A stretch of DNA of 37,848 nucleotides. Source: Accumulibacter sp. Its GTDB lineage: Bacteria > Pseudomonadota > Gammaproteobacteria > Burkholderiales > Rhodocyclaceae. Positions within the stretch are counted from its first letter, which is position 1; every line of letters starts with the position of its first letter. Under the pieces are notes generated by a model, which was not told where the DNA came from, made no database searches, and was given only the letters and a program-made list of their open reading frames with translations. The stretch spans positions 1 to 37,848 of the forward strand of contig NZ_JAMTDV010000011.1 in the NCBI RefSeq assembly GCF_023806565.1, written 5' to 3'. Position numbers and translations under genes: made by a program. Shown piece after piece: positions 27,834 through 36,082 of the stretch.

Positions 27834-28712
27834 ATGCATCTCGTTCTCATCAGCGGTCTCTCCGGCTCTGGCAAATCGATTGCCCTCAAGGTGCTTGAGG
27901 ATGCCAATTATTATTGCGTCGACAACCTGCCATCGCAGTTGTTGCAGCCGCTCGTCGGGCAACTGGAGTTGCAAGGCTACGACAAGGTCGGAGTGGTCAT
28001 CGATATCCGCGGCGGGGATAGTGTTGCGATGTTGCCATTGCAACTGGACGCCCTGCGCGCCAACGAGTTGAGCCTGCAGTTCCTGTTTCTCGACGCGCAG
28101 GATGCGACCTTGATCAAACGCTATTCGGAGACCCGGCGCCGGCATCCGTTAGCCAGTGATCGTATGACCTTGACCGAAGCAATTGCCGAGGAGCGGGTTC
28201 GTCTGGCGGAGTTGGTCGCTCTTGGACACCACATCGACACCAGTGGAGTCAAGGCCAACGCCTTGCGTGAGTGGGTGCGCGAGTTTGTCACCCTCGACGA
28301 ATCCGCAGACCCGTGTCAGGGCCTGACGCTGCTCTTCGAGTCGTTCGGCTTCAAGAACGGCATACCGCTCGACGCCGATCTCGTTTTTGACGTCCGCTGT
28401 CTGCCCAATCCGCATTACGATTTGAACCTGCGGCCGCTGACCGGTCGTGACGCACCGGTGATCTCCTTCCTCGAGGCGGAACCCGAGGTGCTGCGCATGC
28501 GCAACGACATCGCTCGCTTCATTCGTACCTGGCTTCCTTCCTACGTCCAGGACAGCCGCAACTACCTGACCGTTGCCATCGGCTGCACCGGTGGGCAGCA
28601 TCGCTCGGTCTACTTTGCCGAGTGGTTGCGGCGCGAATTTTCTGACTGCGCACGCGTGCTGGTGCGTCACCGCGAGTTGCGCTCGCCAATGGCCATCGGC
28701 GGAAATCCGTGA
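27834..28712 (+). CDS. rapZ: RNase adapter protein RapZ
   Basis: Protein of 292 residues. The N-terminal P-loop is GLSGSGKS, with NYYCVDNLPSQLL and VVIDIRGG following. The C-terminal domain has DLVFDVRCLPNPHYD, GRDAPVISFL and the signature IGCTGGQHRSVY. In E. coli RapZ binds the small RNA GlmZ and directs RNase E to it, tuning glucosamine-6-phosphate synthesis; other bacteria use the same protein with different partners. An ATG at 27822 would add four residues; 27834 matches the family start MHLVLISGLSG. It overlaps the next gene by four bases. Confidence 0.95.
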   Translation: MHLVLISGLSGSGKSIALKVLEDANYYCVDNLPSQLLQPLVGQLELQGYDKVGVVIDIRGGDSVAMLPLQLDALRANELSLQFLFLDAQDATLIKRYSETRRRHPLASDRMTLTEAIAEERVRLAELVALGHHIDTSGVKANALREWVREFVTLDESADPCQGLTLLFESFGFKNGIPLDADLVFDVRCLPNPHYDLNLRPLTGRDAPVISFLEAEPEVLRMRNDIARFIRTWLPSYVQDSRNYLTVAIGCTGGQHRSVYFAEWLRREFSDCARVLVRHRELRSPMAIGGNP

Positions 28713-29080
28713 AGCTCTGGGCCGGGCTGCTGAAGCCCGGCGACTGGCTGCTGGTGCTGCTCGGCCTGGCGCTCTGTGTGTTCTCGTTCCCGCTGGCCTG
28801 GCGGGTGGGGGTGGCGGAAAAGGCCATCGTCCGGCGTGGTGGCGAGGTGTTTTCCGAGCTCGATCTGGCCCACAATCGCCGCATCGAGGTTCCGGGTCCG
28901 CTTGGCATCACGAGCATCGTGGTCGACAGGCGACGGGTACGAGTCGCTGCCGACCCGGGTCCGCGCCAGTACTGTGTGCGACAGGGCTGGCTGACGCGTC
29001 CCGGCGAGATCGCCGTGTGTGCTCCCAACCAGGTCACCGTCGAAATCCGGGGCGGCGCCTACGATTCTCTGTCGTACTGA
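28709..29080 (+). CDS. membrane-anchored NusG domain II protein
   Basis: Protein of 123 residues. One N-terminal hydrophobic segment (WLLVLLGLALCVFSFPLAW) is followed by an extracytoplasmic domain of the NusG-II (Lin0431-like) type. It ends in the pattern CVRQGWL, PGEIAVCAPNQVTVEI, with two cysteines that are typical for this family. It starts with GTG inside the rapZ stop (GTGA overlap), so translation is coupled. The function of this family is not established; it often accompanies membrane redox or flavin-transfer genes, none of which is present here. Confidence 0.75.
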   Translation: MKLWAGLLKPGDWLLVLLGLALCVFSFPLAWRVGVAEKAIVRRGGEVFSELDLAHNRRIEVPGPLGITSIVVDRRRVRVAADPGPRQYCVRQGWLTRPGEIAVCAPNQVTVEIRGGAYDSLSY

Positions 29081-29149
29081 TCCGTATCAGGGCGACTTTC
29101 TGCCGTCCTGGGCAGACGAGTGCGCTCGCCCGCCTTCGCCAAGCCAGTA

Positions 29150-29155
29150 TATAAT
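29150..29155 (+). promoter_or_regulatory. -10 box of the ahcY operon
   Basis: A perfect TATAAT ten bases before the SAH riboswitch. The -35 region is GC-rich and poor. Transcription from about 29162 would place the aptamer at the very 5' end of the message. Confidence 0.6.
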
Positions 29156-29165
29156 GCAGTTTTCG

Positions 29166-29229
29166 ATCCGAGGAGCGCTGCAGGGCTGTCGTTCGACAGT
29201 TTCAGGCTCGGATTTTTCAAACGGCGCTC
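29166..29229 (+). promoter_or_regulatory. S-adenosylhomocysteine (SAH) riboswitch
   Basis: All helices of the aptamer are visible. P1: ATCCGAG (29166-29172) with CTCGGAT (29207-29213). P2: CTGTC (29186-29190) with GACAG (29195-29199). The pseudoknot: GAGCGC (29173-29178) with GCGCTC (29224-29229). The conserved core GAGGAGCGCTGCA and CAGGCTCGG is intact. SAH binding is known to switch such genes on, which removes the toxic product of methylation. About 110 bases separate it from the ahcY start, including the ribosome binding site AAGGAG at 29329-29334, which may be the controlled element. Confidence 0.93.
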
Positions 29230-29341
29230 ATCCAACCAACCGGTGCCGGGCATGGAAGAAGGGTGGGCGTGGGCTGCGATCTGGCAGCCAGCGCGTACTA
29301 CAGCTTTCCGCTCTCGGTCACTGCTTTCAAGGAGCCTTACC

Positions 29342-30748
29342 GTGTCGGATGCTGTTACCCAAGACCATGTAATCGCTGACCTCGGTCTCGCCGACTGGGG
29401 TCGCCGGGAAATCCGTATCGCCGAAACCGAGATGCCGGGCCTCATGGCGATTCGTGAAGAGTTCGCCGCCGCCAAACCGCTGCGTGGCGCGCGCATCACC
29501 GGTTCCTTGCACATGACGATCCAGACTGCCGTGCTGATCGAGACCCTGGTGGCTCTCGGTGCCGAGGTGCGCTGGGCATCGTGCAACATCTTCTCGACCC
29601 AGGACCACGCGGCTGCGGCCATCGTTGCTTCGGGCGTCTCGGTATTCGCGGTGAAGGGGGAATCTCTGGCCGACTACTGGGATTACACACACCGTATTTT
29701 CGAATGGCCGGATGCCGGTTACAGCAACATGATCCTCGACGATGGCGGCGACGCGACGCTGCTCCTGCACCTTGGCAGCAAGGCCGAAAGCGATCTCGCG
29801 GTACTGGCGAATCCGGCTTCAGAGGAGGAAGCGATCCTTTTCGCGGCGATCAGGGCCAAGCTCGCCAGCGATCCGACCTGGTACTCGCGGCGCCTGGCGG
29901 CGGTCAAGGGGGTGACCGAGGAAACCACGACGGGCGTCCATCGTCTCTACCAGATGCACGCCCGGGGCGAGCTCAGAATTCCGGCGATCAACGTGAATGA
30001 TTCCGTGACCAAATCCAAGTTCGACAATCTCTACGGTTGCCGCGAATCGCTGGTCGATGGCATCAAGCGCGCCACCGACGTGATGATCGCCGGCAAGGTG
30101 GCGCTGATCGCCGGTTATGGCGACGTCGGCAAAGGGTCGGCACAGGCCATGCGCGCGCTCTCGGCGCAGGTCTGGGTTACCGAGATCGATCCGATCTGCG
30201 CCCTGCAAGCGGCGATGGAAGGTTTCCGGGTGGTCACCATGGACTATGCCGCGGACAAGGCCGACATCTTCGTCACCTGCACCGGCAACTACCATGTCAT
30301 CACGCATGCGCACATGGAGCAGATGAAGGATCAGGCGATCGTCTGCAACATTGGCCATTTCGACAACGAAATCGACGTTGCGTCGATCGAGGGCTATGCC
30401 TGGGAGGAGATCAAGCCGCAGGTCGATCACGTGATCTTCCCGGATGGCAAGCGCATCATCCTGCTGGCCAAGGGTCGCCTGGTCAACCTCGGTTGCGGTA
30501 CCGGCCATCCGTCGTACGTCATGAGTTCGTCGTTCGCCAATCAGACGATCGCCCAGATCGAGCTGTTTACGCGCAACGCCGAATATCCGATCGGCGTGTA
30601 CACGCTGCCCAAACACCTCGACGAGAAGGTCGCCCGTCTGCAGCTCAAGAAGCTCAATGCCCAGCTTTCCGAATTGACCGAGGAGCAGGCGGCGTACATC
30701 GGCGTGGCGAAGGAAGGTCCGTACAAGTCGGACAACTATCGCTACTGA
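29342..30748 (+). CDS. ahcY: S-adenosylhomocysteine hydrolase
   Basis: Protein of 468 residues splitting S-adenosylhomocysteine into homocysteine and adenosine, with bound NAD. The substrate site begins [18 protein letters not shown], and [13 protein letters not shown] follows. The NAD site is [13 protein letters not shown]. The protein ends YKSDNYRY, matching the family's conserved lysine and tyrosine tail. GTG start with AAGGAG eight bases before it; the longer open frame upstream runs through the riboswitch and is not coding. First gene of the operon ahcY - YvlD-like - metF, all in the methyl cycle context. Confidence 0.97.
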   Translation: MSDAVTQDHVIADLGLADWGRREIRIAETEMPGLMAIREEFAAAKPLRGARITGSLHMTIQTAVLIETLVALGAEVRWASCNIFSTQDHAAAAIVASGVSVFAVKGESLADYWDYTHRIFEWPDAGYSNMILDDGGDATLLLHLGSKAESDLAVLANPASEEEAILFAAIRAKLASDPTWYSRRLAAVKGVTEETTTGVHRLYQMHARGELRIPAINVNDSVTKSKFDNLYGCRESLVDGIKRATDVMIAGKVALIAGYGDVGKGSAQAMRALSAQVWVTEIDPICALQAAMEGFRVVTMDYAADKADIFVTCTGNYHVITHAHMEQMKDQAIVCNIGHFDNEIDVASIEGYAWEEIKPQVDHVIFPDGKRIILLAKGRLVNLGCGTGHPSYVMSSSFANQTIAQIELFTRNAEYPIGVYTLPKHLDEKVARLQLKKLNAQLSELTEEQAAYIGVAKEGPYKSDNYRY

Positions 30749-30771
30749 CGCTTACATCGACAGGGAAAGCC

Positions 30772-31125
30772 ATGCGTCTGATCCTGCTCTGGCTGCTCAA
30801 TGCGCTGGCGCTGCTTGCCGTAGCCTATCTGATGCCGTCGATCCGGGTGGCTTCCTTTGGCTCCGCCATGATCGCCGCGCTGGTACTCGGGCTGATCAAT
30901 GCCGTCTTGCGCCCCCTGTTGGTGGTGCTCACCCTGCCGGCGACGCTGCTGACGCTGGGGCTCTTCCTGTTCGTGATCAACGGCCTGATGTTCTGGCTGG
31001 CTGGTTCGATGCTGGAAGGCTTTCACGTCGGCGGCTTCTGGTCGGGGGTGTTTGGTGCCGTCCTTTACAGCATTTTTTCGTCGGTCCTTTCCTCCCTATT
31101 GCCTGCCGGCAGGGACACGAGATGA
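30772..31125 (+). CDS. YvlD/phage-holin-4-2-like small membrane protein
   Basis: Protein of 117 residues with four predicted membrane segments, of the family labelled 'phage holin family' (YvlD type). It has LWLLNALALLAVAYLMP, IAALVLGLINAVLRPLL and INGLMFWLAGSMLEGF. The name is misleading: in betaproteobacteria members commonly sit between ahcY and metF with no phage genes, as here. The start ATG lies 23 bases after ahcY; metF follows after 7 bases. The role is unknown. Its steady place in the methyl-cycle operon suggests a link to that pathway or simply a shared promoter. Confidence 0.85.
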   Translation: MRLILLWLLNALALLAVAYLMPSIRVASFGSAMIAALVLGLINAVLRPLLVVLTLPATLLTLGLFLFVINGLMFWLAGSMLEGFHVGGFWSGVFGAVLYSIFSSVLSSLLPAGRDTR

Positions 31126-31132
31126 GTGAGTC

Positions 31133-31972
31133 ATGACGCCGAGACCCGGTACCTTCAGCCTCGAGCTCTTTCCCCCGCAGACGCCCGAAGGGGCGGAGAA
31201 GCTGCGCGTGGCGCGTGCCCAGATGGCGCTGCTCGCACCCCGTTTCTTCTCGGTCACTTTTGGCGCAGGCGGTTCGACGCGTGATCGTACGCTCGCTACC
31301 GTTCTCGAAATCCAGCGCGAAGGCCATCAGGCGGCGCCCCACCTGTCGTGTATCGGTTCGACGCGCGAGAGCATTCGCAGTATCCTCGAACAGTATCGTG
31401 CGCATGGCATCCGCCACGTCGTCGCGCTGCGCGGTGATCTGCCATCGGGCATGGCGAGGCCGGGCACCTTTCGCTATGCCAACGAACTCGTCGAGTTCAT
31501 CCGGGCGGAAACGGGCTGCTGGTTCCATATCGAGGTCGCCGCTTATCCCGAATATCATCCGCAGGCGAGAAGCCCGCTCGACGATCTCCTGGCTTTCAAG
31601 CGCAAGCTCGACGCCGGTGCCGATTCCGCGATCACCCAGTATTTCTACAATTTCGACGCCTACGCGCACTTCATCGACGAGTGCCAGGCGATTGGCATCA
31701 CGGCACCGATCGTCCCCGGCATCATGCCGATTTCCAGCTACAGCAGCCTGGCCCGCTTTTCCGACAACTGCGGCGCGGAGATCCCGCGCTGGATCCGGAA
31801 GAGATTGGAATCCTATGGCGACGATGCGGCGTCGATCCGTGCGTTCGGCCTTGACGTCGTTACCGAACTCTGCGAAAAATTGCTCGCCAGTGGTGCGCCG
31901 GGCCTGCACTTCTATACGCTCAACCAGGTGGCGTTGACCAGCACTCTGTGGCAGCGGTTGCGTCTCTCCTAG
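31133..31972 (+). CDS. metF: 5,10-methylenetetrahydrofolate reductase
   Basis: Flavoprotein of 279 residues that reduces methylene-THF to methyl-THF for methionine synthesis. The conserved SLELFPPQTPEGAEKLR opens the protein, FSVTFGAGGSTRDRT follows with the folate-site residues, and HVVALRGDLP and FHIEVAAYPEYHP are typical. ITQYFYNFDAY and PGIMPISSY complete the family pattern. It is the last gene of the SAH-riboswitch operon, so methyl supply and SAH removal are probably co-regulated. Confidence 0.96.
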   Translation: MTPRPGTFSLELFPPQTPEGAEKLRVARAQMALLAPRFFSVTFGAGGSTRDRTLATVLEIQREGHQAAPHLSCIGSTRESIRSILEQYRAHGIRHVVALRGDLPSGMARPGTFRYANELVEFIRAETGCWFHIEVAAYPEYHPQARSPLDDLLAFKRKLDAGADSAITQYFYNFDAYAHFIDECQAIGITAPIVPGIMPISSYSSLARFSDNCGAEIPRWIRKRLESYGDDAASIRAFGLDVVTELCEKLLASGAPGLHFYTLNQVALTSTLWQRLRLS

Positions 31973-32081
31973 GGGTCGCCATTCCGCGGCAGCGGATTTC
32001 GCCGTCCCGGTCGCACTTCGCCATGCGAAGCCAGGCGGTTTCTGCTTGCCGTTGGTGACACCAGATACTCGATAAGGACGC

Positions 32082-32360
32082 ATGAAGGATTATTACGCCA
32101 TACTCGGCATCGCCAGCGACGCTTCAGGCGACGCGGTGCGCGCCTCTTATCGCAGGAAAGCCGGACAGCTTCACCCTGACCGGAATACCGATCCGACAGC
32201 GACCGACAAGTTTCGGGACGTCCAGGAAGCCTACGAAACGCTATCCGATCCCGACCTGCGGCATGCTTACGATGAAAATCGACGGCGCAATCTTCTCGAG
32301 AAGCCTCTGGAAACGGCGCGGGAAATCTGGAAGAGTTATATGGAAGGAGTCCTGGAATGA
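32082..32360 (+). CDS. single J-domain protein (mini DnaJ)
   Basis: Protein of 92 residues consisting of a J domain (about residues 3-65) and a short charged tail. The DnaK-activating HPD tripeptide is present in LHPDRN, preceded by the basic helix RASYRRKAGQ. It lacks the G/F region, zinc fingers and substrate-binding domain of DnaJ, so it probably brings DnaK to a specific partner. The ATG has AAGGA shortly before it. It overlaps the next gene by four bases (ATGA), and the two following proteins are natural candidates for the partner. Confidence 0.88.
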   Translation: MKDYYAILGIASDASGDAVRASYRRKAGQLHPDRNTDPTATDKFRDVQEAYETLSDPDLRHAYDENRRRNLLEKPLETAREIWKSYMEGVLE

Positions 32361-32890
32361 GGTTGTCGCCCTACTTCGCGGAGCTGAAATCTGCCTACGA
32401 GGCGGAACTCGAAGATCTGATGACGGATTCGGCCGGTCATGATGTCCTCGCCAAGCGACTGAAGGCGAAGCGCGGGCAGCTTCCCCAACTTCTGCCCATG
32501 CTCGAGTGCAACCCGGAAATGGTCGCGGTCGCCTTCCATGGCGGCATGCGTTTCGCCAGCCCGGAAGTGATGCGCGATCTTGCCCTGCTGGAACCGGAGG
32601 ACCTGCCGCCCTGGTCAGCGTTGCTGGGGTCGATATCGCTCGAGTCCTGGGCCGCGGATCTGGCCAGGATCGTCCTGGAGAATCCGAATGGCGAGCAGTT
32701 CCTGGTGGTGACCGCCTGCCTCGAGTTCCTGCAGGGCCGTTTCGACGGACTGCCGGCGGCGAGCGGCAGGCAGTCCGTCGACCAGGACTTTGACGAGGCG
32801 GAGGACGACTTCGACCTCGATGAGGCAGGTGCCGAGTGGCTTGCAGAGCAGGGCTTCGACCGCAGGGATCAATTCTCCGGGGATCATTGA
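32357..32890 (+). CDS. unassigned protein in J-domain cluster
   Basis: Protein of 177 residues that I do not recognise. It is acidic, mostly helical by pattern, and has no signal peptide or membrane segment. The middle is rich in leucine and proline (LPQLLPMLECNPEMV, LALLEPEDLPPWSALL), and the C-terminus is very acidic (DFDEAEDDFDLDEAGAEW). AAGGAG seven bases before the ATG and a four-base overlap with the J-domain gene show co-translation. Its stop shares one base with the next start (TGATG). Confidence 0.75.
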   Translation: MRLSPYFAELKSAYEAELEDLMTDSAGHDVLAKRLKAKRGQLPQLLPMLECNPEMVAVAFHGGMRFASPEVMRDLALLEPEDLPPWSALLGSISLESWAADLARIVLENPNGEQFLVVTACLEFLQGRFDGLPAASGRQSVDQDFDEAEDDFDLDEAGAEWLAEQGFDRRDQFSGDH

Positions 32891-33615
32891 TGAGTCACCC
32901 AGTCCTTGTCAAAGCGGAAAAGCTGATCCGTGTTGGCGACATCGTCGGCGCTGAAGCAGCCCTGGCCTCGATCGTCGACAGCGATGGCGACGGCGCCCTG
33001 ATGGTCGCCCTTGACGACCTGGCGGCGAAGGATTTGCTGGCGGTGCTGCGAGACTTCGATTCGTCGAAGGAATCGGTGGTCAATCTGCTGGTTTCCCCGG
33101 AGCAGTTTGCCCGGGCGATTGTTCTTGAACGGCGCTACGGCGATCAGAGTCACGAGCGGCTGCACGGCATGATCAATTCGGTCATATTTCGCCCCGATGG
33201 CGATCCGGACGAGTTTCTGGAGGCGATCGGTGAAGTCGAGGGGGGCTGCGATGTGCTTGCCGACTATCTTTGCGAGCGCAGCGAAAACATCGAGCATTTC
33301 TTTCGGACGGGAAGTTTCGATTTCTTTGCCGACGCCGACGCCGACGACGCGTACGACGACATGAGCGACGAGGAACGCCTGGACGCGCTCTCCGATCCCG
33401 GCGCCAATCGCGCGATCCTCAGTCACAGCGAGGTCAATGACCACGACTGGATGGAACTGGCGTGGACGCTTCGCTATCATTCCCCGGAGATTTTCCGTGA
33501 CGTTTTGCTGATTCTGCGTGCGCGCGCACAAGCCGGGGAAGCCGCTGGCGCAGCAGTCGAGGTTCCGATGGCCGAGCGGCCGCCCGCCGAGCCGGAGGAA
33601 GAATCCGCGCTGTAA
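32890..33615 (+). CDS. unassigned acidic protein in J-domain cluster
   Basis: Protein of 241 residues that I do not recognise. Predicted cytoplasmic. The first 150 residues look helical (LVKAEKLIRVGDIVGAEAA is reminiscent of a helical-repeat start). A run of Asp/Ala microrepeats (FADADADDAYDD) follows, encoded by repeated GCCGAC triplets near 33333-33353. The last 40 residues are rich in Ala, Pro and Glu. The start codon shares a base with the stop of the previous gene. The upstream in-frame ATG at 32836 lies inside the preceding gene and is not preferred. Confidence 0.75.
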   Translation: MSHPVLVKAEKLIRVGDIVGAEAALASIVDSDGDGALMVALDDLAAKDLLAVLRDFDSSKESVVNLLVSPEQFARAIVLERRYGDQSHERLHGMINSVIFRPDGDPDEFLEAIGEVEGGCDVLADYLCERSENIEHFFRTGSFDFFADADADDAYDDMSDEERLDALSDPGANRAILSHSEVNDHDWMELAWTLRYHSPEIFRDVLLILRARAQAGEAAGAAVEVPMAERPPAEPEEESAL

Positions 33616-33664
33616 CCGGCCGACCGGTACCCGCTAGCTTCCCCATGGAAGGATCGCTTCACGC

Positions 33665-34867
33665 ATGCAGCACAGCAGTCAGCAAGTCGCAGTTTTCGAC
33701 GACCGCCCCTTTTTCGAACGGGCGCTAGCGCATGGAGTGCGCACCGGCATCATTGACCAGAGCAGACTCGACAGCATTCTGAACGAAGCGGCGAAGGGGA
33801 TGGTGCAGATTGCCGAGTTCTTCGGGACGCAGTACCTGCGGCCAAATATCGAGGAGGCGCGCGTACGGATCGTCAATCTCGTCAGCCTGTTCCTGGAGCA
33901 GCACAGCGGAGGCGATCTCGAAGTGGCGGCGCACTCGCTGCGCGACAGCACCTTTCTTTCCCACTCGCGTGGCGGTTCCGAAATGATCAAGAGACTCTGG
34001 GCGATGCCCGAGGACGCATCGTACGGGATCCTCGTCCGACAGTCGCAAAAGGAGTTCCTGGCCGAGTGGTCGATGCGCCGCAGCCTGGCCGAATATCAGC
34101 GGACGTTCGAGCAACGGCTGGACTATCAGTTGGCGATTTCGGCAGGGCTTTGGTTTGCCGAAAACCTCGGCATGCCGGCATCGGCCGTGTCGACGGTTGC
34201 CGTCGAGTCGATCATTCGCACCGCCATCCTCGTCCATATGAGCGGCACCGGCCACGCCGCGGTACCCAATGCCGCCGGTTTGATCGCACTGATCGAGAGA
34301 ATCAGAAGGAAGGGCGTGCCAGCCAAGGGCAGAAAACAGCTCACGGCAGTATTCAAGGACTTGCCCGCAGCCTATCTGGCGGTTGCCCGGCGGGAACTGG
34401 AACGGGTGGAAAAGGAGGATCTGCCGCGAATTCTTGATGTCTCCGAGCCAATCCACCGACTGATCCGGGAACTCGAGCCGCTGTATTTCCTGCGCGATTT
34501 CGGTCCGGAGGACGCGAGTCTGTTCGACGCTGCGGTCTCGGAAGATTGGCAGAAAATCACTGGTGGCAAGACCGATGACAATTCCTTGCTGACGATCTTC
34601 ATCTGCCTCGCGGCTGGCGTGCCGGCCAGGACTGCACTCGGCAAAGCAGCCGCTCGTGCGCTGATTCGCAAGATTCGGGACGAGGGCTTCCAGCGGCAGT
34701 CGGTCCTTGGCTTCATCCGGGCGTGCGCGCCTTACGAAATGCAGGATGACCTGGAAGCGCTATGGCGAGACTTCCTTGCCGACGCCGAAGAAGTGCTGCG
34801 CGACACGAGCGACGGCACACTCAGCGAGGCGATTGCCTTCCTGAGCGAAAACTGCGTCGTCGTGTAA
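33665..34867 (+). CDS. unassigned 400-residue protein in J-domain cluster
   Basis: Protein of 400 residues, not assigned. No signal peptide, membrane segment or clear catalytic motif. The first 110 residues contain FFERALAHGVRTGIID and a run of charged helices; the remainder is probably all-helical, with many Arg/Glu pairs. It is 49 bases after the previous gene, with GGAAGGA before its ATG, and is probably the last gene of the J-domain operon. A substrate or partner of the J protein is possible, but this is a guess from position. Confidence 0.75.
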   Translation: MQHSSQQVAVFDDRPFFERALAHGVRTGIIDQSRLDSILNEAAKGMVQIAEFFGTQYLRPNIEEARVRIVNLVSLFLEQHSGGDLEVAAHSLRDSTFLSHSRGGSEMIKRLWAMPEDASYGILVRQSQKEFLAEWSMRRSLAEYQRTFEQRLDYQLAISAGLWFAENLGMPASAVSTVAVESIIRTAILVHMSGTGHAAVPNAAGLIALIERIRRKGVPAKGRKQLTAVFKDLPAAYLAVARRELERVEKEDLPRILDVSEPIHRLIRELEPLYFLRDFGPEDASLFDAAVSEDWQKITGGKTDDNSLLTIFICLAAGVPARTALGKAAARALIRKIRDEGFQRQSVLGFIRACAPYEMQDDLEALWRDFLADAEEVLRDTSDGTLSEAIAFLSENCVVV

Positions 34868-34936
34868 TCACCGTACGCTCGCACCGAATCGGCGTTTCCT
34901 GCTGGATTCGAAGCACCGGGAGAGGACTGCTCGGGA

Positions 34937-35767
34937 CTACCCCATGATGTTGTAGCCGCCGTCCATGTAGAGCACTTCGCCGGTGACGATCGTGGCGAAA
35001 TCGCAGGCCAGTGCTGCTGTCGCCAGGCCCACCTGTTCGGCCGTCACGAGCTTCCCAGTCGGAGCTTTCTCTTTCGTCTTGGCCAGGAGTTCGTCGAAAC
35101 GATCGATTCCCGATGCGGCGCGGGTCATCACCGGTCCCGGCGAAATGACGTTGACGCGAATTCCTTTCGGTCCCAACTCTGCGGCCAGGTACCTGGCCGC
35201 AGATTCCAGCGCTGCCTTAGCCGGTCCCATGATACCGTAATGCGGTACGACCTTTTCGCCACCAAAGTAGCTCATCGTGAAAATGCTGCCACCGTCCTTT
35301 TCCATTAGCGGCTCGGCCAAATGCGCAACGCGCAGCAGCGAGTGTACCGACACGTCCATCGCCATCAGGAAACCGTCACGCGAACAGTCGGTCATCCGGC
35401 CGTGCAGGTCTTCCATCGGAGCAAAGGCAATCGAGTGCAGGACGACATGCAGCTTGCCCCATTGCCGCCAGATGGTCTCGAAGACCGCCTCCAACTGGCC
35501 CGGCTCACGCACGTCGCACGGCAGGTAAAGCTCGTCGTCGACGCCGAGCGCCTGCGCAAGCTGACCGGTGTAGCGCTTCGTCTTGTCATTGAGGTAGGTG
35601 ATCGAGAGCTCTGCGCCAAAGGCGCGGAAAGCGCGAGCGCAGCCATAGGCGATCGAGTCCTTGTTGGCGATGCCGATGACCAGAGCCTTACGGCCGGCGA
35701 GTGGCTGGGGAGGAATCCCGATTGGCTGCAACGTCGGGTCGTCGGAAGCGATCAGTGGCTCAACCAT
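34937..35767 (-). CDS. fabI: enoyl-ACP reductase, FabI type
   Basis: NADH-dependent enoyl reductase of fatty acid synthesis, 276 residues. After a 25-residue N-terminal extension comes LAGRKALVIGIANKDSIAYGCA, the FabI form of the nucleotide-binding loop. Catalytic residues are a tyrosine and lysine in YGIMGPAK (Y-x6-K), with MSYFGGEKVVPHYG before it. ISPGPVMTRAASGI and a C-terminal LYMDGGYNIMG complete the pattern. AGGAG lies seven bases before the ATG. It is divergent from the DUF3141 gene. FabI can also serve a second, non-essential role when it sits near acetate or storage-polymer genes, so this may be a paralogue. Confidence 0.9.
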   Translation of the reverse strand: MVEPLIASDDPTLQPIGIPPQPLAGRKALVIGIANKDSIAYGCARAFRAFGAELSITYLNDKTKRYTGQLAQALGVDDELYLPCDVREPGQLEAVFETIWRQWGKLHVVLHSIAFAPMEDLHGRMTDCSRDGFLMAMDVSVHSLLRVAHLAEPLMEKDGGSIFTMSYFGGEKVVPHYGIMGPAKAALESAARYLAAELGPKGIRVNVISPGPVMTRAASGIDRFDELLAKTKEKAPTGKLVTAEQVGLATAALACDFATIVTGEVLYMDGGYNIMG

Positions 35768-36082
35768 GGCAATCTCCTGCCGATGCGCGGGATCTGGTGC
35801 CCGCCGCGAAAGCGGGCTGCTGCTGCGGGAGGTGTGTCGACGGCCTTATGGCGCCTGGTCCCGAGGCAACCCGATGCCGGCACGAGCATGTCGAGCGAGT
35901 ATGGCGGGCCTGCCAGGCGCCGTCAAGCCGGGCTTGGCGCCACCAGAGGCTCGGGTCGGATCGAATCGTCGGCAAAGGCGCCAACACCGCGAACAGCACG
36001 TGGGGCTGCGCGATTGGCAGGGGGTCGAATGATTGTGGATTCCCCTTTTCGCAAGCAGCTTACCCAGAAGGAGATGCGCATC
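35768..36082. other. 315-base divergent region between fabI and the DUF3141 gene
   Basis: Must contain both promoters, though I cannot place either with confidence. It holds a bulged hairpin at 35916-35941: GGCGC and CAAGCC pair with GGCTTG and GCGCC across one G. Such a symmetric element could bind a regulator. Confidence 0.4.

Noticed and set aside
26599-28071. 490-codon plus-strand frame across the amidohydrolase and rapZ
   Set aside because: It is antisense to the amidohydrolase and out of frame with rapZ, and shows no conserved motif.
30772-31125. Prophage remnant suggested by the 'phage holin' family name
   Set aside because: No other phage genes are present and the gene sits in a conserved methyl-cycle operon.
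33333-33362. Tandem repeat of GCCGAC triplets
   Set aside because: Only a few imperfect units coding for an acidic stretch; ordinary low-complexity coding sequence.
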